Below, one piece after another: positions 1-13,673 of a stretch of DNA of 64,000 bases. This DNA is from Embiotoca jacksoni (Eukaryota > Chordata > Actinopteri > Embiotocidae): assembly GCA_022577435.1 (NCBI GenBank), contig JAKOON010000011.1:2119001-2183000 (forward strand), written 5' to 3'. Below the pieces are notes generated by a model. That model made no database searches and had not been told where the DNA came from. It saw nothing but the letters and a program-made list of their open reading frames with translations. Within the stretch, counting starts at the first letter, position 1; every line of letters starts with the position of its first letter. The position numbers and the translations under genes were made by a program.

Positions 1-1499
1 ATGTAGAAGACTTCTGTATTGACTTATTCGTGACTTTAAGACAGGAGCAAGGGTTTCATGGCAATGATGCTACTGAAAAATAACTTTGACAGACTTACTG
101 ACATATGATGTGCATTGTTTCTGGAAATATGACTTATTATATACATAGTCTACATGACTGAACTTTTACCATGTTCTAATGTTTGAAAAAGTAAACAAAA
201 AGTGTAATTAATTGTAGTATCAAATCACAATAGTGTAAAATCACCAATACTTATCAAATTGGGAGATGAGCACATTGTCCCAACGCCAATGATTAATGAT
301 TGATTAATGATTAGTATCGCCTTTATATGCTGGGTTTCCTCTCTATTGGGTGAGGCCAACATATTTGTTAGACATTGTGTGTAATGTTTGTAGCTCACCT
401 TCTGTTGATTCTACTTTGAGCTGATTGGTTGGTTGAATGTCTGGTTTGATGTCACTGGTTTTTGTAGCTCTGCTGTATTCTCTGATTAATTATACAACCA
501 GTATCTCGTCTATAAAGACATGTTGTCAGAGGCACTTCATTTAAATAAAATACATTTTAAGGTGTTATCCAACAAGTCAAAATATCTGATGAGAAAAAGG
601 CCAATGTTATTCCTGAAGTTGGTTCCCCGTTGTCTGTGATTCATACAGAACAAGACAGAACACCTGTTTTAGTCAGTATTTGACCAAAGGTCACGGAGCA
701 GTCGTCGTTGGAGCAAAGTTCAGTGCCCGTACGTCTCATTGAATTTCAGTGTGAAGTTTCTGAAACAGGAAGAAGTAGACTGAGATGGGGTGATTGAATG
801 AGGACATTGTGGCCCAGGGGCTTTATATAAAGTCCAGCTGAGTGAGGCTGACCTACTGTGATCTCAGTGTGCGTCCGCATGTGCTTTTTGTACTTGTGGT
901 TGAAGGGCCACTCAAAGTTAAGTGGTGCTGTATGAGGGACGTGTGGAGCGACAGGACCTCCCTTTCTCTGGCTTCCTGTCTTGCTTGCTCTCTCATGCAC
1001 ACACCATGCAGCTGGTCCTCTCTTGGCCAGCTGTCTCTGAGAGAGACACACAGGGAGACGTGTTAGTGTCAGAGACCAACAGACGTATATATTAGGGTGT
1101 GTGCTGGATAGAGGCAGAGGAAGAGAGTGTGTTTGGAAATGACATCCTACACATCTGTCTGACTGTCTCTGCAAAGTGCCTGCTGCAACAAAATGCTGGA
1201 GGACTTTAATTAAAATGGATTAGGAACAAATCGGCAGACAAGCTGCCTCTGTGTTTATACCTACCTTCTCCCATAGTTATACACCTACCTACCTTTTTAT
1301 TGCGGCCTTCTTCTGATTTTATATAACAGCATTTTGGAGCTTCTCATGCTGCTGCATGCTGATAAATCCTCACTTTTATTTGGCAGTCTTCCACATTAAA
1401 ATTACTTTTTTTTTTCATATAGTTTCCAATCTGTAATCCTATCTTTTTATATGATAGTGCTCTGAATTATGACTTTGTGAAACTTAAATGTTGATCATA

Positions 1500-1740
1500 A
1501 GGCTACATTCCTTTGGCCGTAATGCAAACCTAAATCTTCTCTAGTTAAATGCCGAACACCGACGCTTACCTTAACCTAAATTCTAATTTTATTGTTTAAA
1601 CCAAATCTTAACCCCAAAGAGCCTTTTTGAATCTCTGTCCTCACTTCCAAGATCTAAAACCCAAGTTGGTCCCCACAAGGAAGGATGTACAAACGCATGC
1701 ACACAAACATACACATCAGTAGCAGCCGGCAGCTAATCAG
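1500..1740 (+). repeat. Old teleost repeat with acctaaacc-type block
   Basis: A run of cttaacct/ctaattt-like phrases is followed by ctctgtcctcacttccaaga and gttggtccccacaaggaagg, then an AC-rich end. This order matches a repeat common in fish. It is strongly decayed. Confidence 0.5.
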
Positions 1741-4169
1741 CTTAACTCTTGAAAAACTGGCTGGAAGCAGCTTTGTCTGGAGCAGATCTTAATGTTTGTT
1801 TGTGCGATGATATCAGCAGTGGAGGATGTAGTATTCCCCCTTTATATAATGTATATAATATGTATAAGAAAAGATTCATAAGTTTACAGCAGATTTGGTC
1901 TTTTTCTTTGTCTAGTAGTTGTTGTTGTCTGCTTCAGTGGGGAAGCATATGGAGAGTGGGATTAATGAGAAGTTTTAAAGCCCCCATCCAACAAACACAT
2001 GCACATGTTCATACACCTGATGACTCAATGAAATGGAGAAATTCCAGAACAGTGTCACTTCTGGGAAAACGGTAAATCCCAAAGCTGAGCTCATCCTGCA
2101 CAACAAATAGATGTCAGACCAATAAAACCATCAATCAGTCCCTGTTAATCCGACAGACTCTCTTGTGTTGATTTACAGTTTATAATTAATCCTCGTTGTG
2201 TCAGCTGTTTCAACAAGAAACATGTTACATTGAAAAAGCGAAGGCACCATTTCTATAGTTACACGTGTAGTTTTGTAAAGTAATTAGCTTATCATTAAAA
2301 CACATAAGGTGCATCCTGAAAGTTTAACAAATGTGTTGACTGTTCTTCATTAAAGATTCATAAAGCTGATTTTTCCAAATGTTTTCAACAATTAATTTTA
2401 TACATCTATCTTTGCTTGATACCTGTCTATTGATTCCACAATGTGTCTGGCAACTACAGTTCATATTTTGGATTTACAGGTAAAGAGTCAGATATTTACC
2501 TTAAGAATTGGTAGAGACCCAACAAAGAGCTGAAAAAGAGCGGATATTGGACAGACTCACCAGGTGGGCACAAACACAACTCCAAATAAATTATAATTTT
2601 GTTTCATAAGTGCTGGGTGTGGAGACGAGCAAAATAACAATTTATCACAACTTGTTTCTGCAAAACCTTGATGTACATATATGGTGGAAGGAAATATTTA
2701 AATGCTTTGGTTTGGTTTCAAGTGCTTTGGTTTTGAATGAGATATTTGTACGGCTCATTTGTCATCATTTGGCAGAATGTTGCAACTTCCTGTACAAATT
2801 TAAAGCCCTCCAACATTTCATACGTGGTCTAGCAATGTGTTTGACAAAGTCTTACATGTTTATTTTCCATTTAATTTATTGTTGTTATGTTTTTTTTTTT
2901 TTTAACATAACAACCAATCTGGCAAATCTTGTTTTCTCTCAAAACAAAATGCTAATGCTTTCATACGAAGTTCATTTGTGATGGACCGTGTTGGCATACC
3001 CAGCAGTGTGCCCTGAGCAGAAGTGAGTGGAACAGTGTGTCTTGTGTCCTGACAGCCTTCACGAGCTCAACAGAGGAATTTGGCACAAGTAGCTGCGATT
3101 ATGTTGCATCTGTCCTTTTTTGTATTGCTGCACTTCCTCTATTGACTTTCATCAGGCTCCCACTTTACTTACACAGATTGAAACATATGCAGTCGCAGTC
3201 CGGAGCTGTACCACTATGTCTGCCCGACATATGCAACGTAATATTGACCAAAAATTGTGTTTAATCAATCAGAGCGGGTCTGTTGTCTCCTGACGGTATC
3301 AGTCGTCTCTGCCCTTGTGAATATAATCCTGTCAGGGATGGAGGAGGAACATATGGTGGCAGACAGCAAGTGGGAGTATTTAGAGTAGCTCAGTCCAAAC
3401 AAAAACAACCAGTCCGTCACTATGTTTTAATCAGTGGAAAGGGTGCAGCAGCCAGATGCCTAAATGCAGACTCTGCTGCTTGTTTTTTTAATCCTTTTTA
3501 TTTCTTTCCTTTATTCCCGTCCTTTTTTATTTCTAGACTTTGATGGACAATGACGTGTGTTTTAAATATTATATGAAAATGTATGATATTGATAATGAAA
3601 AATGTATAGAATGAACTTTATTAACTTTTGGATTCATGCAGACATTACAGGAGACAAAAATAGGAATAAACTGAGCCGCTTAACTTCAAAATTCTCGTAT
3701 TTTTTGAAAAATGTTGGCACAAAAACAGCCTTAAATATACTGTACTATGTGAGTTACATAGAATATGTCCGTGGACACGTCCTTTGCATGAATTCCATGT
3801 GAAGATACACAAGTGTGGGTATTGATACGTCATGGGCCTGTTTGTTTAGCGGTCAGTCACGTGCTTTTTTTGGGGTTGTTATTGGCTCGCCCCCGCCGAG
3901 CCGTGTGGCGTTTCTCTAAATTCACCCGCGAGAAATAGGCCAGCCTCTGAGGCCACTGTTTGTCGAAGAAGTCGATATCTGTGCCGGGGCAGAACATCCC
4001 CTCCACACCGACCACCCCGCATCGGCCCATTAGGATCCACCAGCACAGTGAGAAATGGATTAGGCTGTGGCAATGTGGGCCATAAAATCATCATCACCTC
4101 ACCGCAGCAGAGCCAATCGTCAATACAGACGAACGCTCACGTGTGCACACATCAAGGGTAGGACACGTC

Positions 4170-4173
<4 letters not shown>

Positions 4174-4213
<40 letters not shown>
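4174..4213. repeat. (CA)20 microsatellite
   Basis: An uninterrupted CA tract of about 40 bp, followed by aaacaaacacacacccac. It lies at the edge of a GC-richer patch. Confidence 0.95.
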
Positions 4214-4217
<4 letters not shown>

Positions 4218-6655
4218 AACACACACCCACAAGGCACCCACGGTCCATAAATTAGGCTCTATTTTTGTGTGTGTGTGTGCCGGAGAGCAACAAGGTGTTA
4301 TATTGGGCCGTTAGTAGTGTCAGTTAGGGGAGCTTAATTAGCGTTAGATAATCACTGTTACCGAGCAGAATGAAAGGGAGGGCAGCAGACAGGAAGAAAT
4401 GGAGATCAATGGCCTACAAGTGACCGGATCACATCTGAGTCACATCCTCATGCAGAGTTTGTTTAAACACACATGCCGCATTGTTGGGCTGCAACCTGTG
4501 ATCGTGGTACAGCAGTATTGATTAACATGTGGAAAGCTTCGTCACAAATTCACACAGCGCAAAGTGAAAATACACTGAACAAAATAAATGTTAAATCACG
4601 TGAAGGAAAATTAAACAATCGAACAAAATATTTGACACTGACTCCATGTAAATTCTGCTGCCTGTTTATATTGTATCCACGTAAGAAAATACTGTAGTTT
4701 CAACCATAAACTGCTAGAAAGCTTAATTTAAATCAGTAAATGATGGATTTTCAGCAACTGGAGTGACAAAAAAACACACCGAACCAACAGCAGCATTGTT
4801 TTACTTGTTTCAGTAAAGTGTGTCTTTTGTCCAACCAACTGTCCAAAACCCAAACATACAAAACAACAACTCTTCATATGTGATTATTAGAACACATTTT
4901 GTTCAATTAAAGGAAAAAATATTTTGAAATTGTAATTAATGCTGATCAATAAATCACTTTGTGAATTTAGCACTATTTGCATAGTCTTATTATATTATTT
5001 TAAGTCTTGGCTGATTATATTTGTGTCTATTAATAAATATAGATGCCAGCACTGACATTTCCATGATTCTATGAAGGAATAAGTAGAAAGAGTGATCCTT
5101 GAACTTGTCTCTCCACAATGTTGTCAAGATGTATCATTTCATCAGTTCAGATATTTCTGTTTGTGCCTCTCATCCAGCGTCTCCGTCTTTATAACCTTGA
5201 TTACCCAACAAAGCTGATCTTAGTACAATCTGGTCTCAGGTGCGTTGCAGGAAAGCAATTTGGATGTTCTTTTCTGTCATCATTTTCCAGTTTTTTTTCC
5301 TCAGTCTGCCGGACTAGTTCTGACGGGCCCCCTCTTGATTCCGCTCCACGTTTTCCTGCCTTACAGACGAGAGGCCAACTTCATGGGTCAGGAAACATGC
5401 TTCCACTTTAGCTGAAGGAATCAATGTTTCTATCACTGTAGATGTAGCCACTTAACTGTCCAGTATGAAGTCATGTATTATTATTTACCACCTGAAGGAT
5501 ATAGGAAATCAACATATTTGTGACATAAATACACATGTGAGCAAAAACCCGGCCTGACATGCTGCTGGCCCTTTTAACTGCTGCCAGAACAGCTCCAACT
5601 TACTTAACATTGTTACGAGACTTTATTCAACATTATCTGCTTCATTTATGAGTGGTTGTAATATTTTGGCTCGTCAGTGTGGAGTGCTTTTTGATGGCAT
5701 TAGACAACTGTTGGTAATAAGAAAACATGTCCTTCCAGATCACCCGTGTGCAGCCTGATAGCCTGGCTTCGTGTGGTCCAAGTTTGACTTCAGGGAGATT
5801 TTTTTTTAACCTTGTGACTACTTCATGTGTCCTTGTTTGACTCACCTGTATCACAGGAGAAGGCTTAGTGTTACACTTGTTTTTCAACATCTTCTGGCTC
5901 TGGTCAGTTTGTATTTCTTCTTTATGTGGGCTACTGAGGTTTTATTTTATCTGTGATTTGGTAAATGGCAAAGTCCCAAAATGCTACACACTACAAAGCT
6001 AAAAATGATTTCCCCCACACTGCCTGCCATTGTACTGTTTTAGTTCTGTGATCTGTTGATTTCACCTTGACTTCTTTATTATGCACCTGCTCTCACCAGA
6101 ATGGGAAGTCTGACACCCGGCTACAAGCTGCCTCGAGACACCTCTGAATCAGATCAAGCCGTAGGGCAGCATGCTGATGTGACAGATTCACTGCAGTGAT
6201 ACTTGTTTTCTTTTGAGCACAATGGAGCTGCGCTTGTTTCAGGTCGCTTTACCCACATTGTTTTCTGTTTCACCAGGATGAAGAGTCAGTTTGAACTTGA
6301 AACACGCTCTTTCCAAATCTCTTAGATGTTGATAAAGAAGAATATATTTTTAAAGGGAGCCCTCTACAGTGTTGCAAGTCCTTGTAAAACAGAACGTATC
6401 TACCTTTTTTGTGGACTGAGCACATTACATTTACTTGCAACACAGATTAGAGGTATATAAAAGACAACAAAAGATAAAGCAGGTGTGCTTGAAAGATCAG
6501 AATAAAACATATTCTTAAGGGTAATACTAAATCATACCTTTATATAATTAATTGTCCTGTCTCTGGTCGGACAACATAGGATTTCATCCTGCTTTCTCTT
6601 CTGATGTGCTGCTATACAAGATTAAACAGCCTGGAAGAGAAAAATACACAAAGGC

Positions 6656-6658
<3 letters not shown>

Positions 6659-6744
<86 letters not shown>
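6659..6744. repeat. (TG)43 microsatellite
   Basis: About 86 bp of pure TG, followed by ggtggtggtgggggggt. Open frames through it on both strands are repeat artefacts. Confidence 0.97.
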
Positions 6745-6745
<1 letters not shown>

Positions 6746-7284
6746 TGGTGGTGGGGGGGTACTTATTTTTGTCTCCCATTTCCATTAAAAATAACAACAA
6801 ACAACAAAAGCTGACTAGGGGGGAAACAACAGTGCATGTGTTTTTAAAATCATAAATCATCAAGAGTAGAACATTTAATAAAATGTTGGCTGTTAATTTG
6901 ATGCAAAACCATTTTTCTTTTCATAAAGAATAATTCCAGTTTAGCACAACTTGGATTATAGTTGGTCTTTATGTCATGACCAACTTGCATTAGGAGTAAA
7001 AAAAAAAAAATCAATTAATTTGGGGTATTGCTTCTACACTACCACACTATTAATCAGAAAACCAAATAACGTGTCATGTAAATGCCTTATCCCGGATAGG
7101 GATGGGACATGATTTTCAAATATTTTCAAAAATTAACCGGAGGCCCACCCCCCAATAGGATGGAACAACTGCAAACAATTCCCTATGGAGGATGGCCAGA
7201 CCTGTATTCATGGGGTGAAATTGGGTTCTGGTTCACACCAGGCCAGTTTTTACCACCAACTGCTTGTAATGTGTTTCTCCCGTC

Positions 7285-7355
7285 AGAAGGTGGCAGTAAT
7301 TCACCTAAAAGCTTTCTGCCAGGCCATTGAACAAGATAAGTAGAAAAAGAAGAAC
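7285..7355 (+). repeat. Possible short fish repeat end
   Basis: The stretch cagaaggtggcagtaattca, then ctgccaggccattgaacaag, then an agaaaaagaagaa end, resembles the terminus of a common teleost repeat with a gtggc-agtaatgcacc block and an aagaag tail. The body before it was not recognised. Confidence 0.35.
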
Positions 7356-10300
7356 ATGTACCTACCAATCCCTGGAGCTTTGCCAGGTAGAACTGTGAGA
7401 TTTGACGCAAAGGTGTGAACAGCTGAGACACGCAAAGACAACTACAGCATTCTGTGTGGAACTTTTTCAAAACATAAATTAAGATGAGGTGCAGTGAAAA
7501 CTCAGCAGGTAAAGCTAGAATATAAATCCACCAGTTAAGCACCGACGTTAGAGTGAAGCACTGGGTAGAATCATTCTCAGATAAATAACACAAAACACAT
7601 GAAGATAATTTAATGTTGATCTGTATAAAGAAGGTATCTAAAGGTAAAGCTACTAAAGTGTCCCTCATGAAAACATTTCTGGGTCTGTTCCTGTGGAAGA
7701 AGGCAAATGAAAGGAACATTTCTGTATTGGCGCCACATGAATCACCATTGTTAAAACAGGACTAGTTGTGTCCTTTATAGAAGTTATTCTGGCGCTCTGC
7801 AGGTGTAGCTGATGCTGACTGGGAGCTGGTGTGCTCTCTGACCTGCCCTCGCTCAAATGCTCTCTGACCTTTCTAATCACCTATGATTAAAATGGTCATG
7901 CATTTGACCCCTCTACCACTGGATCAATCAGCTGCAACAGTAATGACATTTTAGATTTGAATGTTTGAGTATGATTTTATAACATACTGGCCGTGCTCTG
8001 TTTGGCTTCTAGTTTAGTTTTTAGTTTCTACACGTATAGCCCAATTTAATGGCCACATCTGTGTTAATAGCGCCAGTAAGAGTCTTTTGTGAGGCCTAAG
8101 CTCAGTCAATTTTAGGGTTAATCTCGTAATCCAGTCCACAATGATTTACTATTCAGGGCAGGGCAGTTAGTTTATGTGACATGACTACATTTTACAGGCA
8201 GCTTTACTATCCAGCGTTCTGTGATGCGTCACTAACACTCCCTCCTCTGATCTCTGATCCTCTTCTGCTCAAACTTGTGACTGATTATTACAAATCTTAC
8301 AGTAAAGCTAGTGAAAATTCAAATTGGACAAAACATGCAATTTGCAACAGTATGTACTGTCTTTGTTTAGTTTCAAGTTAGAGGGACTTCTATCTGGTAT
8401 GCAACAGAAGGATTTTCTGAGCTGTCATAGCAAGTGCAGCTTACATTGTGGTCACGTGTAGGTTTATTGGTGCTGTTGTGTCCGAGTCACAAATCCTCTT
8501 GCTGTTACCAGGAAGTATTCTACTGCCACACTTCTGCAAGGAAACCCAATTTATGTGCAATTTTCCCATGTTGTTTATGTATGTGTATGTACCTTTAGTG
8601 GCTGTTCCTTTAAGATGTAGGTGTGTTAGACTGCTGTGGTCAAAGCTGCAAATCAGCCAAATATTTAATGTCATTTTTTTAATGTAATGAAGTTCCTCAG
8701 TTTGACTGGTTATCAACCTTGTTAGAGCTTAACTGACATTTCTGTCAAGTTATTTTATCCTTAAGCTTTTGCCAATTAAATAAAAATAAATAAATACAAT
8801 CTGCTTTATATTGCACATGGTTTAGAAATGACCCTTTTGATTTGGCTTGTTTTCTGCCCATTTTACCTTTATTATTATCTCACAAACAGAGTGTGTGTTA
8901 TGTTGCAGACATTGACTTCAATCTTTCTGCAAACCCATAAGTATAAAGTCCAAGAGCTAAAAAATGAAATAGTGAAACATTAAGGCAGTCAGTTTGAAGC
9001 AGCCAGGCGTATCTGTGGCTAATTTCAAACTACATTTCAAGTAAAAAAGATTTGTTCTGGACCTTTAGCCAGGAGTCCGTGTCACCTGGTTAGTTGTTGA
9101 GTGAAGCGTGAGTGTCTGTAATTCCCTTTTTTAGGGAAACCTTGTTCAGGTCTCTCATTAAAAACACTGTCAGGAGCTCTTTGGACCAATTATTTAAAAT
9201 GTTCACAGTACATGTTCTAATATTCTCATGAATGGAAATCAAACTGTCATATTCACACATCAATTTTCCACAACACCAAAGTGCTTTGCAGGCAAAACGT
9301 TGCCCATTTTCCCCCTCCAGTGATCTAACGCTGGAATAAGCATCTCAGCAGATGCCATGAAACAAATTGAAATGTCTGAACGAGACATTCAGGACTTCCA
9401 CAGGGCATGGAACGCAGGTTTGAAATGACGTTGTATTCTTGATGTGTTGTCTTTATACTTCACTTTCAAAAGGCTTTTGTTTTTATTGAAGATTCTGATG
9501 TTGGGACAAATAGATTGAAATATATTATACTTTTTAGAAACGTTTATATTTGACTTATCTTCATCTCTTCATGCAGTTTCTCAAGTCTTCCTCTTAGACT
9601 TTTATCATTTCGCTTTTATTGCTTCAATCAAACCCAGCAGCAAACTTTCTTTGTTCATTTTTCTTATTTCAGCACTTCCGTACTAAACCCATCTTGAACA
9701 AAACGCAGTTTATTTCCAAATCAAAGGTTTGGATTTCAATCCTTGTGACATCTCTCCACATTATTCTGAGAACAAGTGTAGCCCGCCTCCATAGCAGGAT
9801 AAAAGTGGTGAATAAGTGACTACCAAACAGTCCTAACTTTTTCAAATTTGAATTACAGTATGCTCGCACTTGTTGTCCAACCTTAACCAAACAGTATTGG
9901 CTGCTAAAGTTAAACCAAATGTGAATGATTTCGGTGACAGTTCAGGAAAAGTACAGGGTACTGGTTGAGACCTTTAGGTTAGTGTGTGTCTGCTTGTTTC
10001 TTTGTTACAGTGGTATTTGTGGTACGTGTTGATGTCGTGTTGGGTGTCCTGTTATTTATATTCAGCGGATTACCCGGGAGAGTAATTCGGTTTTGCAGAG
10101 GTAGCTGTGTGTTATTTGATTTGCTGTGATCATCTTGTGGTGAGTCACTGGATGACATGTGTCCTGTTGAGTCACATCCCTGAACAGACTCTAAAGGCCA
10201 GCCCTGACGATCAAACACTTATCATGATGAAGTCACTTTTTTTTTCTGGTCGGTCCACTGAACTGCAACACACCCACTTTTCAAGTTTTACTAAAACATA

Positions 10301-11698
10301 AAGCTTTCTCTCTCTGAAGATAGCCGTCTTCCCGAGGTGATTTTATACAGATTAGACATACAGTAAACCCGTTTAACTGTTTTTCACAGTGTTTATCTTC
10401 AATGGCCACAGTTGCATGTATTTAGCTGTATAATGTCAAACTCTATGAGCAGGGAATGACTCAGATTAAGGCATTTACATGTTTATTTAGGCTGATTAAC
10501 AGCTAAATAATCACCTCCAAATTACATCGGATTTTATCATCTTTGCTTGATTCTTCTTGTCACAGTACAGACTGTATAATACGATTAATAGAACCACAAG
10601 ATCCTTTTCAATGGAAAAGCATTTCCTCCGAAAAGGAGCAGCACTATTTTTATACCTCCACGCTGGAAGCTGATATGGCTGGAGGAAAATCAGTTTTTGT
10701 GTTGTCTTCCTATCTGTGCCATATTTATGAACACGATATCTCAGGATCGCATAAGGTCGGAGATATACTTTCTTTTGAACCGCACGTTCGCGTTTACAAC
10801 CACTTGTGTCATGCACGTTACTGCTCACATACTTGCCTCTGTCCTCTGTGTTACTGGAGGACTCCAGCAGAAGGCGCAGCAGAGAAACAAGGATACCATT
10901 AGAGCATCCTGATTTGCCTGATGTAAACAATAAACATGACAACAACCAAAGGGATTACTACCTTGCTGATGGAAAGAAATAGACAGAGGGACAAAACACA
11001 AAATAGGTATCGTCCCCACCCCGATTTTTCAACATTTTCTGCTGTGCATGGACAAAAACGGTCTCAGATTTGTTTCCTGCCACTTCACCGCCCGAACGCA
11101 CAATTTAACTACATCTTCACAGAATGTGAACGTCATTAGATGTGTGTAAACTGAACTAAGCAGGCGGCAAGTAGCCTGAAACCATTGTCTGAACACATTT
11201 TATACAGCCTTGGCAAAAATATCTTCATCTTTTATCATGTTAAAATTTATACTAAGGTTTCACTAGAATTTCACAGGTTTCAAAGAATAATTGAAACTAA
11301 AAAAAAGATAATACTTTAGCTGCATCCTCTTTAATTTTGATAGCCTGATGACATCATTACAATGATGAAATCACCGGACATAGTGGAAATCAGAATCTTT
11401 TAACCATCCAACACTCCACTCTGCTTCATCACATATTCAGAAGGAAATGAATTATTCCCTCTGAAGTGTCCTTATAAGCCACAATCAGACTTATTATGAT
11501 CACATAATAATGATGTGAACAATTTGGTGTTCACATTATCCCCTGTAATCACAGTAAACCCTGGAGAGAACCAGGTCTCTTTGTGTCTTAATGAGAAAAG
11601 GTATCAATATATCTTTATTATATCATATTACTAATATGTTTCATGTCAACGTTTATTTCATTTCCCTCTCTGGTTCTTTCTGTCTCTGTCGGTATTTG

Positions 11699-11699
<1 letters not shown>

Positions 11700-11769
<70 letters not shown>
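11700..11769. repeat. (CA)35 microsatellite
   Basis: About 70 bp of pure CA. Confidence 0.97.
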
Positions 11770-11770
<1 letters not shown>

Positions 11771-12387
11771 AGAGAGGAAAATAGCTGTTGGCAAAGCCAT
11801 CTGAGCAATAATATGCTTCAACAGACCTTTTAATTACTTGTTGGTTAATTAAGTTTCCTCACTGGATTGCATCCTTTGATCTAATGAAGCAGTTCAAATT
11901 TGTTGACAAGTGATATATAACAAGAATGTTTTGTACATGTTTGTATTTTTATGCATTTGTCTGTGCAGCGAGCATCAGGTTGTGCTTGAAATGAAAGGTA
12001 TGTCTATGGAGCAGTTTTTCTGTGAGCAGGTCACCTTTTTTGTATGTGATGTGCATGATGACACACATGCAGGCACATGTGAACGTGGATAATGCACAGT
12101 CCTAACAACGGGTTCACTCTATTACTGGTTAATAATAATAATGTGGAAAAGAAATGCAGCACTGCACCACAACAGGCAGCAAAGATAAAACACTGTTTGC
12201 TACAAAAATTTAACTTTTAAGAAAGTCGGCTTTGCAAGTGTTGCATGAGTTTGTTTATAAGAAAACCCAACAAGGGACCTTTAATGACCAACGAATATAT
12301 ATCATATATAACATATGATTATGTCTTCTATCCGCTGTGATAGCCATAGTACTTCTGTTCATCCCTCCGTCCTCACATTCTTGTTAT

Positions 12388-12560
12388 TTGGCACAAACGT
12401 TCACGTGGACCCAAAGATGGACTTATTAACTCTTTTAAGTCAAAGGTCAACATCATTGTTAACTCCTGTCTATCACCTTTTGTGGATGTGATATCTCAGG
12501 AACATCTTGATGGAATTTCTTCTAACGTTATTGTAAGTTTGGACAGATTTTGATGTAAAC
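12388..12560 (+). repeat. Dispersed repeat, copy A
   Basis: It contains ttggcacaaacgttcacgtg, a gtcaaaggtcaacatcat block and tgatatctcaggaacatctt. This is a repeat I know as widespread in teleosts. Other copies here are at 27610-27692 (reverse) and 41235-41680. Confidence 0.6.
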
Positions 12561-13543
12561 TGCAACTTTACTGCGAGGCAGTATTGCGGTTTTATGTTCA
12601 AGTTGTTTTTATGGAAAATGTTTGTGCATCAAAACCATCTCATACATCTTATTAATGGAAGTATTAGTCCTTGAGTTGAGTTTGGTTGAGATTTTTAGTT
12701 GATTGATATTTGTTTTATTGGGGAATGGGGGGAACTGACTCAGACAAATAAAAGGCACATCTGACATTAAAGTTATGAAACTAATCGATATTTGTCTATC
12801 ATACCTGTGTTCATTAAGATACGAATCTCACCTGATGCCACCCGTATACATTTGAAGGGATTTGGATACAATGACAAGATTCATTGATTTTGATTTTGAT
12901 TTTTCATTGATTTGATTTTATCACTGTACTGAAAGTAATAGCCAGTGGCACCCTGGAAGGCAGGGAAATCATAACAATAACCAAAAACACACTTTGGAAA
13001 ATGTTCGGCTGCAGTTTATTGTACTTGTGTATTGTACAAATGGGTTATATTTTGCAAAAGCCCAATTATGGTCCTATAACACAGCTAATAAAACAAAGTG
13101 CCAATAAAACAAAGTGTGTGTGTGTACCTGCATTAGAGATGCCAACACAAACACAATAACCGATTAATACAGATTAATAAACTCCTACAATTAGAAACTC
13201 AGGAAATCAAGGCCAAAACTTTTCTGTGAATCAGATCCGAGGTGCAGAACAGTTCCTTCATCATGACTGTGTTCAGGCTAACGGACATTTCATTGTCTGT
13301 GTCTAAATCCATGTTTTTCTGCTGGCTGGTTGAGTGGTATCAGGTCCAGATGGGGCCGTCCCTTCCTGTCTGTCTTCAGGCCCATTACTGTTAGGCTCTT
13401 GGTTTTCGGCTGGTGCCAGCACCCATCTGTTTCTACATCCCCTGTCCTCCCACATCTTTTTAGACCTGCCACCACCACCAGTGTTTGGAGGAGGAGGGAA
13501 GGAGCTCACAGTAACAGAGACAGTTGACAGCAGACTGAAATAC

Positions 13544-13673
<130 letters not shown>

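Noticed and set aside
6552..6863. Frames of about 80 codons on both strands
   Set aside because: Microsatellite translations.
7183..7719. Minus-strand open frame of 178 codons, the longest in the window
   Set aside because: It has no recognisable motif, an unusual composition, partly overlaps a repeat-like end, and no splice or promoter context; it is likely chance.
10511..10945. Overlapping frames of 144 and 119 codons on opposite strands
   Set aside because: No motif on either strand; the area has weak similarity to a dispersed repeat.
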